Shown piece by piece: positions 1 through 9,710 of a stretch of 64,000 nt of DNA. Source of the stretch: CAYRQP01 sp964426545 (lineage in GTDB: Bacteria; Fermentibacterota; Fermentibacteria; Fermentibacterales; JCC-6); NCBI GenBank assembly GCA_964426545.1, contig CAYRQP010000001.1:124001-188000 (forward strand). The letters are read 5' to 3'. Each line of letters starts with the position of its first letter. The stretch's first letter is position 1. A model generated the notes under the pieces. That model worked only from the letters and a program-made list of their open reading frames with translations, made no database searches and was not told the origin of the DNA. Position numbers and translations under genes: made by a program.

Positions 1-217
1 ATGCATCTGAAATTTCGTCGCGTCCCAGCATAGAAAGAAGAGAATCGGATGCATTCCGGAAACTGCCAAAGAGTATCAATGAGTCCACTTCCATGAAACT
101 ACTCACTTCTACATTTACAGATGAAGGGTAAATCGTATACTCCCTGACGGGTGAACAGGATATCAGGAACGATACAGACAAGGCAGATACAGTAATCAAT
201 TTAACAATTTTGCTCAT
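1..217 (-). CDS. Lipoprotein, partial (cut by window edge)
   Basis: The reading frame opens at ATG 217 and runs off the left edge, so only about 72 residues are visible. The N-terminus is a typical lipoprotein signal: MSK, a hydrophobic stretch, then a lipobox (LISCS) with the Cys at about residue 21. It is therefore probably exported and lipid-anchored. Its ATG overlaps the TGA of the upstream transglycosylase gene in an ATGA junction, so the two are probably translationally coupled and the lipoprotein may be an envelope partner. The visible part matches no family I recognise. Confidence 0.7.
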   Translation of the reverse strand, partial: MSKIVKLITVSALSVSFLISCSPVREYTIYPSSVNVEVSSFMEVDSLILFGSFRNASDSLLSMLGRDEISDA

Positions 218-2349
218 CGATGCACCAAATCGTAAATCCAACGATTAGCCAGGATGTGTTTGATATAGCCCCGTGTCTCGACAAATGTGATTTTTTCGAT
301 GAAAAGTTCCGGGTCAGCGGGATCGTATCCGTAGGTATCATACCAGATGACGGCATTCCCGGGGCCGGCATTGTATGCGGCAAGAGCGATTATGGGATTG
401 TTGTCAAAACGCAGATACTGCCGGTTAAGGTAGTAAGCTCCGAAGAGAACGGAATTCTCAGGAATATAAAAGTCGTTTTCCGTCAGCGGTGCAAGCCCAT
501 ACCATCGCGCTATATCCCCTGCGGTTCCGGGCATAAGCTGAATCAATCCGCGGGCTCCGACAGGTGACCCTGCCCACCTGTTGAAATAGCTTTCCTGTTT
601 CATCAGTCCTGTCAGGAGTTCGGCATCGAATGCCATTCCTTCAGAAACATCTTCAGCCAAAGCCCGATATGGTGAAGGAAAATAGAAACAGAGCAGCGAA
701 TCATGTAGGATACCTTCTCCATTTGCCCGCATTTCATTGTCGTGACGCCGCAGAAGTGTCAATGTGCTCCCGTGCTCACCCATCATGGACAAGACAGATG
801 CTCTTGTGCCGATATCACCGGTCTTCGCATCCAGCAGCATAGAGCGTGCCAGCGTACCGTATCCATTCATCATCATATCGACTGCGGTATCGGTGATGTA
901 ATCTGCCCGCAGCACAATATCGGGATATTCGACACTGATATACTGTCTGCCAAGGCGACGGGCTGCAAGCAGACCGTAGAACTCCCACGCGTGTTCTTCT
1001 GCACACCGTTCGAGCAGTTCAATTGAGAGAGCGGAATTCCCGCATTTTGCTGCATACCTTGCTCTCCAGTAGAGCATTTCATCGCTCCATGCGGAATGGG
1101 GATAAAGTTCTACACCTTCCTGCCAGAGCGAATCACCCACACTCCCCCTGCCGCACATATACAGGCAGAATCCACCACGCCAGTAGGCTCGGGTATCTGT
1201 ATTTCCGGAGCGGATGGACGCAAGATATGCATTGGCGGCTGTATTCCAGTTTTTTTCACTGTCAAAATATCGCGCAGCAAGAAATCCTGCTTCCCCTGCC
1301 ACCGGATGGTTGGGCCAGTCAGTCGAAAACTCCAGGTATGCCGAATAGTATTCCTGTGGTGGTCTGCTCATTGCTCTCAATGCACGGGCTCGAAACAGTG
1401 CCACCCTTGCACGAAGAGAATCGGGAGCATCTTCCTGAATGGAGTCACATAATTCAAGCAAATTCTGATATCGATATCCGGAGTAATGCCGGTTCATCTC
1501 GACACCAAACCTGAATACCATATTATCGGAAATCGCAGCAATACTTTCTGCCTGCAGATAATAGCCGCCGTCTATCATGGCATCAGTTATCATCCAGCTT
1601 TCAGAATACTTCCCGGGATATCTGATTATCAATTCAGATGCCGCTGCGCCTGAGGAGCCGTCCTCAGTCAGCATATCAATCCACCATGCTTCATCTCTCG
1701 AACACAGGTACTGTGCTCTCGATGTCAGGAGACAATTCAGTTCTTCGGATGGAAAGATGTTGCTCAAAGACTCAGCAGAATTGTCCCACCATTGAGAAGC
1801 ACTTTCGACTGTAAGTTCGAGTTCTTCGAGGATTTCATACCTGAGCAAAGGAATCAGTTGGGCATCACGAACTGCCAGACCGACCTGAATAGGTGTTAGC
1901 GATCCGTCCGGGGCAAGGATCACTCTGACAGTTCTCTCCGCTATTCCACCGGGAACCGGCAGAATACCAGGAGTGTATTCGATGTTATTCCGCCCTGCTA
2001 TCCAAGCTGACAGATACACATCCGCGGGATTGACCAGTTCGAACGCTTCACTACCCCTTCGGGAGAGGTCGAGAAGGGATATCTTCCATCCATTGAGTGG
2101 ACCGAATCCGCAATTCTCCAGACTGTCCAAAAGTGCCAGGCACTTTTCTTCCATTCCGGAACCGTGATACATCCCGACAATTCTGAAGAGGGTCTCGTCG
2201 AATGAGCTGCTGTAATTCAACAGTGAATAAAGTTCTTCCAGTACCTGATCGTGACATCCGGTCAGAATAAGAGAGTCTATTTCTGTATATGTACCTGCAT
2301 ATAGTACGAAAGTAATAATCAGCGACAAGATAATGAACAGTAGTTTCAT
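214..2349 (-). CDS. Soluble-type lytic murein transglycosylase (Slt70-like)
   Basis: This 711-residue exported protein starts with a signal peptide (MKLLFIILSLIITFVLYAG). A long helical TPR-like region follows, and an SLT domain occupies roughly the last 150 residues. The catalytic Glu lies in LMKQES at about residue 586. It is followed by the family motifs GARGLIQLMPGTA and ALAAYNAGPGN. By family knowledge it cleaves the MurNAc-GlcNAc bond of peptidoglycan in the periplasm, giving 1,6-anhydro ends. Its length and layout match the Slt70 superhelical family. It sits 10 nt after purH and overlaps the next gene by 4 nt, so it is probably co-transcribed with them. Confidence 0.88.
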   Translation of the reverse strand: MKLLFIILSLIITFVLYAGTYTEIDSLILTGCHDQVLEELYSLLNYSSSFDETLFRIVGMYHGSGMEEKCLALLDSLENCGFGPLNGWKISLLDLSRRGSEAFELVNPADVYLSAWIAGRNNIEYTPGILPVPGGIAERTVRVILAPDGSLTPIQVGLAVRDAQLIPLLRYEILEELELTVESASQWWDNSAESLSNIFPSEELNCLLTSRAQYLCSRDEAWWIDMLTEDGSSGAAASELIIRYPGKYSESWMITDAMIDGGYYLQAESIAAISDNMVFRFGVEMNRHYSGYRYQNLLELCDSIQEDAPDSLRARVALFRARALRAMSRPPQEYYSAYLEFSTDWPNHPVAGEAGFLAARYFDSEKNWNTAANAYLASIRSGNTDTRAYWRGGFCLYMCGRGSVGDSLWQEGVELYPHSAWSDEMLYWRARYAAKCGNSALSIELLERCAEEHAWEFYGLLAARRLGRQYISVEYPDIVLRADYITDTAVDMMMNGYGTLARSMLLDAKTGDIGTRASVLSMMGEHGSTLTLLRRHDNEMRANGEGILHDSLLCFYFPSPYRALAEDVSEGMAFDAELLTGLMKQESYFNRWAGSPVGARGLIQLMPGTAGDIARWYGLAPLTENDFYIPENSVLFGAYYLNRQYLRFDNNPIIALAAYNAGPGNAVIWYDTYGYDPADPELFIEKITFVETRGYIKHILANRWIYDLVHR

Positions 2350-2359
2350 TTATTCCGTA

Positions 2360-3850
2360 TCAATGTCTGAAATGCCTTTTCCCCGTAAATATCATGCACA
2401 TGCCGTGTTCATTCACGGCTTCGATAACTTCATTATCCCGAATGGAACCGCCGGGCTGTATAATGCATGAGATACCGACTTCAGCAGCCCTGTCAGGTCC
2501 GTCCCTGAATGGAAAAAATCCGTCACTTGCCAGAACGGCGCCTTTCAGGATATTACCCTCCCGATCAGCACGGCGGATTGCAAGATCGAGACTTTCAATC
2601 CTGCTCATCTGCCCCGCTCCAACGCCCAAAGTACCATTTTCATCAGCAATAACAATTGCATTGCTCTTGACCGATCTGCAGACTCTCCATGCAATATCCA
2701 TTGCCCTGATTTCGACTACAGACGGCTGTTTTTCTGATGCGACCTCCGTATCAGCGATAGAATCTATATCCGGGTCTGCATCCTGAAACAGGATTCCGCC
2801 CCATATGCTTCTCATCTGCTGTGCCATGTCGGGACCGGAAGGCATCTTTAGTATTCGGAGTTTTTTGCGTTTTTTGAGCCTTAGTAATGCATCTTCATCG
2901 AAATCAGGTGCAAGAACGATTTCAAGAAACAGCCCCTTGAGTTCTGCAACGAGTTCGTAATCTACTCTTCGGTTGAGAGCGAGTATCCCGCCGTAGGGAG
3001 ATACTCTGTCCGCCCTGAATGCATTCTTGAATGCTTCGGTGCAATTGTTACCAATGCCGGCTCCGCATGGATTGCCGTGCTTCATGAGTACGGCTGAATA
3101 AACATCATCAGGCATCAGGCTTGCAAGATCCCAGGCTGCCGAAGCGTCCATGTAGTTATTGTAACTGAGTGGTTTCCCGCCGAGTATTTCCGCCTTTGCG
3201 AAACCCTCTAACGGATATGTGAAATGAACACAGGCGGATTGATGCGGATTCTCACCGTATCTCAGTTCAGGCACAAAACCGCGTTCAAGACTAACGGATA
3301 CATCCATGTCATGCCGGGAGGTGATATCGAATGTTCTCGAAGCCATTCTGCGCCGGAATTCAGGAGTGTTCTCATTCCCCTTAAGTACATCGATAATCTC
3401 CGGATATGTGCCCCTGCCGGCTGCGGATATCACATGCACCCAGTTTTTTGCAGCTGCCCGGAGCATTGTGGGACCACCGATATCGATCAGTTCGACAAGT
3501 TCAGGGTCATCCGCTTCCATGTCTGAAGTCCGGTCGAACGGATACATGTCGACAATAACCATGTCGAATACAGGTTTACCGTTCTTCTCCATCTCGTTCC
3601 TGTCTTTCCCTGCCGCGAGTATCGAGGCGTGAAGAACAGGATGCAGAGTTTTGACTCTTCCGCCAAGAAGTGATGAAATTCCGGTTATCTCTTCTGTGGG
3701 AATTACTTCCACACCAGCATCTTTCAGGGTATTTGCTGTTCCGCCTGAAGCGTAGATCCTCCACTGCATTGCTGTCAGTTCTTCTGCAAATGACACGAGT
3801 CCGTCCTTGTTCCAGACACTAATCAGTGCCGTTTTTTTTCTGTCAGTCAT
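2360..3850 (-). CDS. purH: Bifunctional AICAR formyltransferase / IMP cyclohydrolase
   Basis: PurH catalyses the last two steps of de novo IMP synthesis. The N-terminal cyclohydrolase domain has GGRVKTLHP near residues 63-71. The formyltransferase domain shows RYGENPHQ and the catalytic MKHGNPCGAG segment, and the protein ends with the usual FTGKRHFRH. The length, about 496 residues, is slightly under the usual 510-530. I chose ATG 3850 (MTDRKKTALISVWNKDG) over an upstream TTG at 3859, because the protein then begins as PurH homologues do. The start overlaps the end of nadE by 8 nt. purC lies far away at 57.3 kb, so the purine genes are not clustered. Confidence 0.95.
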   Translation of the reverse strand: MTDRKKTALISVWNKDGLVSFAEELTAMQWRIYASGGTANTLKDAGVEVIPTEEITGISSLLGGRVKTLHPVLHASILAAGKDRNEMEKNGKPVFDMVIVDMYPFDRTSDMEADDPELVELIDIGGPTMLRAAAKNWVHVISAAGRGTYPEIIDVLKGNENTPEFRRRMASRTFDITSRHDMDVSVSLERGFVPELRYGENPHQSACVHFTYPLEGFAKAEILGGKPLSYNNYMDASAAWDLASLMPDDVYSAVLMKHGNPCGAGIGNNCTEAFKNAFRADRVSPYGGILALNRRVDYELVAELKGLFLEIVLAPDFDEDALLRLKKRKKLRILKMPSGPDMAQQMRSIWGGILFQDADPDIDSIADTEVASEKQPSVVEIRAMDIAWRVCRSVKSNAIVIADENGTLGVGAGQMSRIESLDLAIRRADREGNILKGAVLASDGFFPFRDGPDRAAEVGISCIIQPGGSIRDNEVIEAVNEHGMCMIFTGKRHFRH

Positions 3851-4583
3851 GGTTTTCAATCCACTCCCTTGCCTTGAATACCGCTATCGGCTCCCTCTTG
3901 TGTCGGCTGGTTTCTATCATTTTCTCTATCGTATCTGCAGCAGGTTTGTCGACATCTCCGCCTTCGAGATAACTTCTTATCTGACTGTATGTCACACCCA
4001 TTTCCTGCTCATCGCTCTGACCTTCCCAAAGCCCCGCTGACGGGACTTTTTCTATCATCCATGCGGGAAGTCCCAATCGCAACGCCAGTTCATTTACCTC
4101 ATCCTTGTAGAACTGTCCGATTGGAAGAAAATCAGCAGCTCCGTCCCCCCATTTAGTCCAGTATCCTACTGCCATTTCAGAGAGATTGGATGTTCCGAGA
4201 ACAAGCCTGTTCTGAGAATGAGCATAGAGCATCAGCATTCTTATTCTGGACTTGATATTAGCAATGTTCAGAATATCTGATTCATCGAATCCCCCTGATT
4301 CAATGCACTCTTCAAGTACACCATCCAGGTTGATGACCTTGTATTGTATTCCCAGATGCTCCGCTATCCTTCTGCCGTCTATAGTGTCTTCCTCCATGCT
4401 CAGGCAGGGCATGAGCAGTGCAAGCACATTCTCCCGCCCAAGCACTGAAGCGGCTAATGCTGCGGTAACGGCTGAATCAATCCCGCCGCTCAGACCGACA
4501 ACAACACCTTGCGCACCGGCAGAATGAGCATAGTCTGAAATCCATTTCTCCACTGCACTGATAATGTCATCATGCATAATCAT
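3843..4583 (-). CDS. nadE: NH3-dependent NAD+ synthetase
   Basis: NadE amidates nicotinic acid adenine dinucleotide to NAD+ using ATP. The pyrophosphate-binding loop SGGIDS is at about residues 32-37, and the family segment NLSEMAVGYWTKWGDG is present. There is no nitrilase/glutaminase domain, so this is the short form that uses free ammonia, or possibly a glutaminase in trans. ATG 4583 overlaps the rnr stop (TGATG); a TTG at 4586 and an ATG at 4577 are also in frame. It belongs to the rnr-nadE-purH-slt run. Confidence 0.93.
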   Translation of the reverse strand: MIMHDDIISAVEKWISDYAHSAGAQGVVVGLSGGIDSAVTAALAASVLGRENVLALLMPCLSMEEDTIDGRRIAEHLGIQYKVINLDGVLEECIESGGFDESDILNIANIKSRIRMLMLYAHSQNRLVLGTSNLSEMAVGYWTKWGDGAADFLPIGQFYKDEVNELALRLGLPAWMIEKVPSAGLWEGQSDEQEMGVTYSQIRSYLEGGDVDKPAADTIEKMIETSRHKREPIAVFKAREWIENHD

Positions 4584-6622
4584 CAACCTTTCCCCGGTAC
4601 TAAATCGAGCGTTAACTTTCGCTCGAGAATGTCGACTGAAATGACTGCTACTGTAACACTGCCGCCGAGTGACAGTTCATCTCCCCTGTGGCGGACATTG
4701 TAATTCATCAGTTCCCTGCGCGGTATAAGACCTTCCGCCGGGACACCGCACACCTGTGCGAACGCCCCGAACTTCTCTATACCCGTAATGACTGCCGGCA
4801 ATTCCGCGCCAAGATGCCGGGACAGATACATAAGTCCCATGAGTTCATCTGCATCCCGCTGCATCATGTCGGCATTTCTTTCTTTCAGGCTGCAGTCGCG
4901 CCCGAGTTCATTCATGACATTGCTTCCGCACGGGATCCTGCCGGAGTCTATTGCCGTGAGAACCTGATGTACAATAAGATCAGGGTACCGCCTTATCGGA
5001 CTCGTGAAGTGCAGATAACTGTGCAGGGCCAATCCATAGTGCCCCCTGTTCTGCGGTTCATAAACCGCTTTTCTGAGGGATCTGAGGATAAAATTCCTCA
5101 GCAGGGATATGACTGGAGCATCTTTATGCTCTTCGAGCAGTTTATTCATCTCTCCTGCTGCGGGAATCCGTCTTCCGGGTAGTTCTATCCCGATATCCTG
5201 CAACTGTTCCCGGAGTCTCTCCCCAGCTTCCTTTCCCGGTTCTCCGTGTACCCGGTAGAGGACCGGAAGTGAAGACCAGCCGCAGTAATCAGCCACTGCG
5301 GTATTGGCTTCTATCATGAAATACTCGATCATTCTGTGCGCCCTGTCAGACGGTACTTCTTCGAATCCGGAAGGATATCCGTCGCTTCCAAACACCGTTT
5401 GAAGTTCATCGCTGCCAAGATCCAGTGCTCCCCTGTCAGTCTTTTGCTGTTCAAGAAGATTCGAGAGTGTCCTGAAGTTCTGAAACGCCGATGCAATTTC
5501 ATCAATGGATCCATCCTCGTCATTGAGATATTCAAGGGCTTCAGCATAAGTCATCCGCTTATTCGAATTTATGACCGATGGAACAATATCGAATTTTTCT
5601 CTGTTTCCTTCTTTGTCATATCGGATTATCACCGTTCTTGTAAGACGGTCCTCAGCAGGACGAAGGCTGCATGAGCCGTTTGAAAGGACTTCAGGAAGCA
5701 TCGGAATAACTCTGTCCGGAAGGTAGATACTCGTGCTTCGTATTTTAGCCTCTGTGTCCAGAAGGCTCCCCGGAAGTACATACCACCCCACATCAGCAAT
5801 ATGAACATAAAGTATAAAGCCATCTTTATCTGTATCAATCGAAATGGCATCATCGAAATCCTGTGCAGTGGCAGGATCTATAGTAATTGTGAAAAGTTCA
5901 CGGCAATCCTCCCGCCCGGCGAGAGAATATTCTGCACAGGCACGCCGGTGCGCTTCATCGAGTACATCTTCGGGAAATTCCACAGAAACCCCTGCATCTG
6001 CAACTACCGAATCCAGGAGTGTTTTCGGGGAATCGGGTCCGCCTAATTCAGCAGTAAGCGTTGCTTCCACTCTTCCGCCGGTTTCAGTGATTTCTGCAAA
6101 TACAACCCGCCCTGAAGTAATTTCATGATCAGTGTCAGACGGAATGTGAAGCGGAATTCTCCTTGGCAGAGCAGGATTGACAGGATCGAGTACCCAACCC
6201 CTTCCGGCTTTTCGTGTAATCCCGCTGAAACCCCTGCGGGTCCGGTGAAGTGTTTTCACTATCCTGCCCTTGTATGCACCGCTCAGGCTAACACTGTTCA
6301 ATCTCCTCACAAGCACGACATCACCGTCTATGGCATTGTTCATGTTTGCCGGGATGATAAACAGTTTTTCATCTTCTGCATATACAAAACCCTTGCCGCT
6401 GCTTCGCACCCGCAAAACTCCTTTTATCATTCCCAGAGCTGAAGGAAGAGCATAGTTGGAACGTCCTGCACTGCACAGGAGTCCTTCGGATTCAAGGTAT
6501 TCGACCGCACCCACTACGTTCTTGAACTCAGATCCCAGTGCTTTCCCGATTTGGGAAATTTTCAGTCTTGCTTCGGGTTTCCTGTTGAATAATTCCAGTA
6601 TTGCCGCTGCTGTTATGTCCAT
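4583..6622 (-). CDS. rnr: RNase R family 3'-5' exoribonuclease
   Basis: This 679-residue processive 3'-5' exoribonuclease has N-terminal winged-helix and cold-shock-like regions. The RNB catalytic domain starts near the signature TIDPATAQDFDDAISID, which carries the metal-binding aspartates, and contains HSYLHFTSPIRRYPDL. A C-terminal S1 domain (VITGIEKFGAFAQV) follows. It degrades structured RNA in the cytoplasm. It is a little shorter than E. coli RNase R (about 810 residues) but close to the RNase R/VacB proteins of many other phyla. Its stop overlaps nadE. Confidence 0.93.
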   Translation of the reverse strand: MDITAAAILELFNRKPEARLKISQIGKALGSEFKNVVGAVEYLESEGLLCSAGRSNYALPSALGMIKGVLRVRSSGKGFVYAEDEKLFIIPANMNNAIDGDVVLVRRLNSVSLSGAYKGRIVKTLHRTRRGFSGITRKAGRGWVLDPVNPALPRRIPLHIPSDTDHEITSGRVVFAEITETGGRVEATLTAELGGPDSPKTLLDSVVADAGVSVEFPEDVLDEAHRRACAEYSLAGREDCRELFTITIDPATAQDFDDAISIDTDKDGFILYVHIADVGWYVLPGSLLDTEAKIRSTSIYLPDRVIPMLPEVLSNGSCSLRPAEDRLTRTVIIRYDKEGNREKFDIVPSVINSNKRMTYAEALEYLNDEDGSIDEIASAFQNFRTLSNLLEQQKTDRGALDLGSDELQTVFGSDGYPSGFEEVPSDRAHRMIEYFMIEANTAVADYCGWSSLPVLYRVHGEPGKEAGERLREQLQDIGIELPGRRIPAAGEMNKLLEEHKDAPVISLLRNFILRSLRKAVYEPQNRGHYGLALHSYLHFTSPIRRYPDLIVHQVLTAIDSGRIPCGSNVMNELGRDCSLKERNADMMQRDADELMGLMYLSRHLGAELPAVITGIEKFGAFAQVCGVPAEGLIPRRELMNYNVRHRGDELSLGGSVTVAVISVDILERKLTLDLVPGKG

Positions 6623-6649
6623 TTTTTCCTTATAGGCTTGTGTATCTCG

Positions 6650-7618
6650 TCAGTCTTCTATCGGGACTGTCAGTAATGACCTGCCTGTAGTTCTGCTCCA
6701 GTGTTCTATGACATACGCGGTGCCTGCAGAAGGTGCCAGTACCGCAAGTGTCCGCATCAGCACAAGAGCTCTTTCATAAAAACTCTTTGCAATCTCATCA
6801 TCACTCTTCTGTGATGTCCAATCTATAGATATGCCGATACTGTATTCCGTCTTCTGCAGAGAGATTTCCATTCCGCCGTTGCCGGCAACGCTCAATGTTG
6901 CTGTGGCGAACATGGCTCCGAGCATCGAGTCGTATTTCAGCCTTTGTACGGGGAACTGCACATTGTCCTCTATCCCCCGGACTGTCATCTCGACAGAATT
7001 GCCGGCTGACATCTCCGCCATCTTCAGGAGTGAATCCAGATAGGCAGTGCACCAGACTTCTCCATCATCTTCTATCACTTTGCTGTATTTCGATATGTCC
7101 GAAAGGATATCGCGCATTGTCTCTGAGCCCTCAACAGCTATTTCCAGTTTTTCAGCCTGTTTATCAGGATCACCGGAGAAGAGAGTCGCAAGTTCCACAT
7201 TGCCCATAATCCGTGTAAGTACATTATTCATGTTGTGAACAAGGAATGACATCAACGTACCGGTCTTCGCCCAATGCAAAACATGATACAAGTCTTCCAT
7301 TTTCGGACTGACGTAATTATGGGCAGCAAGATTCGCTGCGAATTCCATCCCGAAATCAGATTCCGGTACATATACAGCCGGAAGTGTGTAACTACCCCCA
7401 ACCATCTCAACTGAACCTATCACGACAGGAAGACACTTCATCCTCTCCGTGTTCTGCTCAAACTTCTCCGTCTCAACAGGAGATGAAGGACAAATGAGTA
7501 CCACTCCGGAGAATCCACTGAGGTCACAGTCAGCCGGGTGGGTTACAATCACCCCCTTTTTCAGGTGCTCCCTAAGTTCCTGAAACACATTATTCGCACG
7601 GGTTCCGGTAACTAACAT
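6650..7618 (-). CDS. Degenerate sensor histidine kinase-like protein
   Basis: About 322 residues. The N-terminal 100 residues look like a receiver-like or signal-input alpha/beta domain. A DHp-type helix follows, with LVHNMNNVLTRIMGN placing a candidate phosphoacceptor His at residue 128. This resembles the H-box of kinases with the form LAHDFNNLLT. The C-terminal part has no recognisable N, G1 or G2 ATP-binding boxes, so autophosphorylation is doubtful; a ChpT-like phosphotransferase or a kinase pseudoenzyme is possible. I chose ATG 7618 because GGAG lies 5 nt upstream. A TTG at 7633 would overlap the pcm stop. The role is unknown. Confidence 0.6.
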   Translation of the reverse strand: MLVTGTRANNVFQELREHLKKGVIVTHPADCDLSGFSGVVLICPSSPVETEKFEQNTERMKCLPVVIGSVEMVGGSYTLPAVYVPESDFGMEFAANLAAHNYVSPKMEDLYHVLHWAKTGTLMSFLVHNMNNVLTRIMGNVELATLFSGDPDKQAEKLEIAVEGSETMRDILSDISKYSKVIEDDGEVWCTAYLDSLLKMAEMSAGNSVEMTVRGIEDNVQFPVQRLKYDSMLGAMFATATLSVAGNGGMEISLQKTEYSIGISIDWTSQKSDDEIAKSFYERALVLMRTLAVLAPSAGTAYVIEHWSRTTGRSLLTVPIED

Positions 7619-7629
7619 CGTCTCTCCAT

Positions 7630-8295
7630 TCAATCATTTTCTTTCCCTTTAACAAGCGGTACAAATCTGACGGGAAGTGATTCTTCCCGTATTAACTCAT
7701 CTCCGACTCGTGTAACTATATATATCCGCTGCTGTCCGGTTCCAGCGGGAATGACCAGTCTTCCACCATCCGGGCTGAGCTGTTCTTCAAGTGCTTCCGG
7801 TATGTGCAGGGGTGCTGCTGACACTATAATCCCGTCATAGGGTGCGCCCTGCTGCCATCCGTCGTAACCGTCTCCGGTTATGAATTCGACATCCCCGCTG
7901 GGGTACATGTCGCGGATTATCTTCTGTGCTCCGGATGCGAGTTCAGGGATAAGTTCAACTGTCACAACTTTCATTCCTGCTTCAATCAGAAGTGCTGTCT
8001 GATATCCTGAACCGGTACCTACCTCAAGCACTCTTTCCCCCGGTCTGCACTCGAGAAGTTCCATCATGAAAGCAACAATAAAAGGTTGCGAGATTGTCTG
8101 CCCGTGTCCGATGGGAAGCGGATAGTTGCCGTAGGCGGAAGCGAGACTCGTTCCGTCTGACACGAATCTCTCTCTCGCAACCGTAGAGAATGCATCCAGA
8201 ATATTCTCATCGGCAATCCCTGCTCCGCCTATATCAGTGCGGACCATTCTCTCCCTGTATTTCAATGCCGTATCCTGATCGACGGAATCTCTCAT
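7630..8295 (-). CDS. pcm: Protein-L-isoaspartate O-methyltransferase
   Basis: This 221-residue SAM-dependent methyltransferase repairs isoaspartyl residues in aged proteins. The Pcm signature PIGHGQTISQP is at residues 61-71 and the SAM-binding motif VLEVGTGSGYQT at 89-100. Full length for the family (about 210-230). Its start overlaps the rarA stop (ATGA). A second, more divergent paralogue lies at 12.4-13.0 kb. Of the two, this copy is closer to the canonical enzyme. Confidence 0.93.
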   Translation of the reverse strand: MRDSVDQDTALKYRERMVRTDIGGAGIADENILDAFSTVARERFVSDGTSLASAYGNYPLPIGHGQTISQPFIVAFMMELLECRPGERVLEVGTGSGYQTALLIEAGMKVVTVELIPELASGAQKIIRDMYPSGDVEFITGDGYDGWQQGAPYDGIIVSAAPLHIPEALEEQLSPDGGRLVIPAGTGQQRIYIVTRVGDELIREESLPVRFVPLVKGKEND

Positions 8296-9629
8296 CCCTT
8301 TCCCTTCTTCTCTTCTGCACGCCGGTCATTCCGGAGTTTCTTCCATTCCTGCAGTCGAAGCCGGATTGCAGACTCCTTCCCGGAATCAGATGGTCTGTAT
8401 ATCTCCACTTCACCGATTTCTTCGGGGAAATTCACATGTGTGACAATACTGTTTTCCCTGCTGTGAGCATACTGATATCCGGCTCCATATTCAAGGTCTT
8501 TCATCAGGGCAGTCGGGGCATTCCGCAGATGATGTGGAACGGGGTGGCTGCCTTCAGATGCAAGTCTAAGCACGCTCTTCCATGCAGTATATACAGAATT
8601 GGATTTGGGTGCCAATGCCAGATAGCACACGGCTTCGGCAAGAGCCAGTTCACCCTCGGGTGATCCGAGGAATCTGTAGGCGTCTGCCGCCCGCATTGCA
8701 ACGGTTAAGGCTGACGGCTTTGCAAGACCAATGTCCTCTGATGCAAACCTTATCATCCTCCGGGCTATATACAACGGGTTCTCCCCCGACACGATCATGC
8801 GTGCCAGCCAGTAAAGCGATGCATCCGCATCACCCGACCGAAGTGACTTGTGAAGAGCGCTTATCAGGTTGTAGTGTTCTTCTCCTGACTTGTCGTAGGC
8901 AAGCGGAGATGATGCTATTGCATCTGAAGCAAGTTTCAGCGTAATGTCTTTGTCCCCCGCCAGTCCGGTGAGTAGTTCGAGCAGGTTCAAAGCACGCCGT
9001 CCGTCACCATCAGCAGTACCTGCAATCTTTTCAAGGACACCGTCTTCTATGTTCCCATCGAAATACCTCGTAAATCCGGGATGCGTCACTCCCCGCTGCA
9101 ATATCGACAGAATATCGTCACTCCCAAGGCGTTTCAGCACATACACAGAGCATCTGCTCAGGAGTGGTGCAATTATCTCAAAAGAAGGATTCTCTGTAGT
9201 CGCTCCCGCAAGCCTGATTGTACCATCCTCCACAAAGGGCAGGAACGCATCCTGCTGTGCTTTATTAAATCGGTGGATTTCATCGACGAAGAGCATTGTC
9301 CTGATTCCTGTATGTCGAAGCTGTTTTGCTTCTTTGACGATTTCGCGTACCTGTTTCACCCCGCCGGTGACGGCACTGAATCGGATGAACTGCTGTTCTG
9401 TATATTGGGAAACAAGCAGGGCAAGCGTTGTCTTGCCGGTTCCGGGTGGTCCCCAGAGGATGAAAGAACCGAGTGCTCCGTTCAGGAAAGCAGTCTTGAA
9501 GGACGCACCGTCTCCGAGTAGATGTTCCTGTCCTGCAACATCTTCGAGTTGGGCGGGACGAAGAAGATCTGCAAGTGGCGGCTTCATATTTTCGGGTATG
9601 TCACTATTCTCTTTTTCAAAAAGATTCAT
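8292..9629 (-). CDS. rarA: RarA/MgsA replication-associated AAA+ ATPase
   Basis: RarA acts at stalled replication forks and in recombination. The protein has Walker A GPPGTGKT at residues 60-67, Walker B LFVDEIH at about 113-119, and the family sensor segment GATTENPSFE. A helical C-terminal oligomerisation domain follows. The frame extends upstream, but homologues begin near LADLLRPAQLEDVAGQ, so ATG 9629 (MNLFEKEN) is preferred; the protein is then 445 residues, the usual size. It starts just beyond the terminator of the preceding lipoprotein gene, so it probably has its own promoter. Confidence 0.93.
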   Translation of the reverse strand: MNLFEKENSDIPENMKPPLADLLRPAQLEDVAGQEHLLGDGASFKTAFLNGALGSFILWGPPGTGKTTLALLVSQYTEQQFIRFSAVTGGVKQVREIVKEAKQLRHTGIRTMLFVDEIHRFNKAQQDAFLPFVEDGTIRLAGATTENPSFEIIAPLLSRCSVYVLKRLGSDDILSILQRGVTHPGFTRYFDGNIEDGVLEKIAGTADGDGRRALNLLELLTGLAGDKDITLKLASDAIASSPLAYDKSGEEHYNLISALHKSLRSGDADASLYWLARMIVSGENPLYIARRMIRFASEDIGLAKPSALTVAMRAADAYRFLGSPEGELALAEAVCYLALAPKSNSVYTAWKSVLRLASEGSHPVPHHLRNAPTALMKDLEYGAGYQYAHSRENSIVTHVNFPEEIGEVEIYRPSDSGKESAIRLRLQEWKKLRNDRRAEEKKGKG

Positions 9630-9656
9630 GGTAATAGAATAGTTTAAAAAGGAGAG

Positions 9657-9692
9657 AAAAAAAAGTGTGCCCGGAAACACCGGACACACTTA
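9657..9692 (-). terminator. Rho-independent terminator after the 9.7 kb lipoprotein gene
   Basis: On the minus strand this reads AAGTGTG, one mismatch, CCGG, a five-base loop, then the complementary arms, followed directly by a run of eight T. That is a textbook intrinsic terminator 18 nt after the stop codon at 9711. It separates the upstream lipoprotein gene from rarA. Confidence 0.8.
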
Positions 9693-9710
9693 TATGAGAA
9701 TTACTGTCAG

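Noticed and set aside
8944..9642. 232-codon plus-strand open frame opposite rarA
   Set aside because: It lies wholly antisense to a strongly conserved gene, has Ser/Arg-rich low-information composition and no ribosome-binding site.
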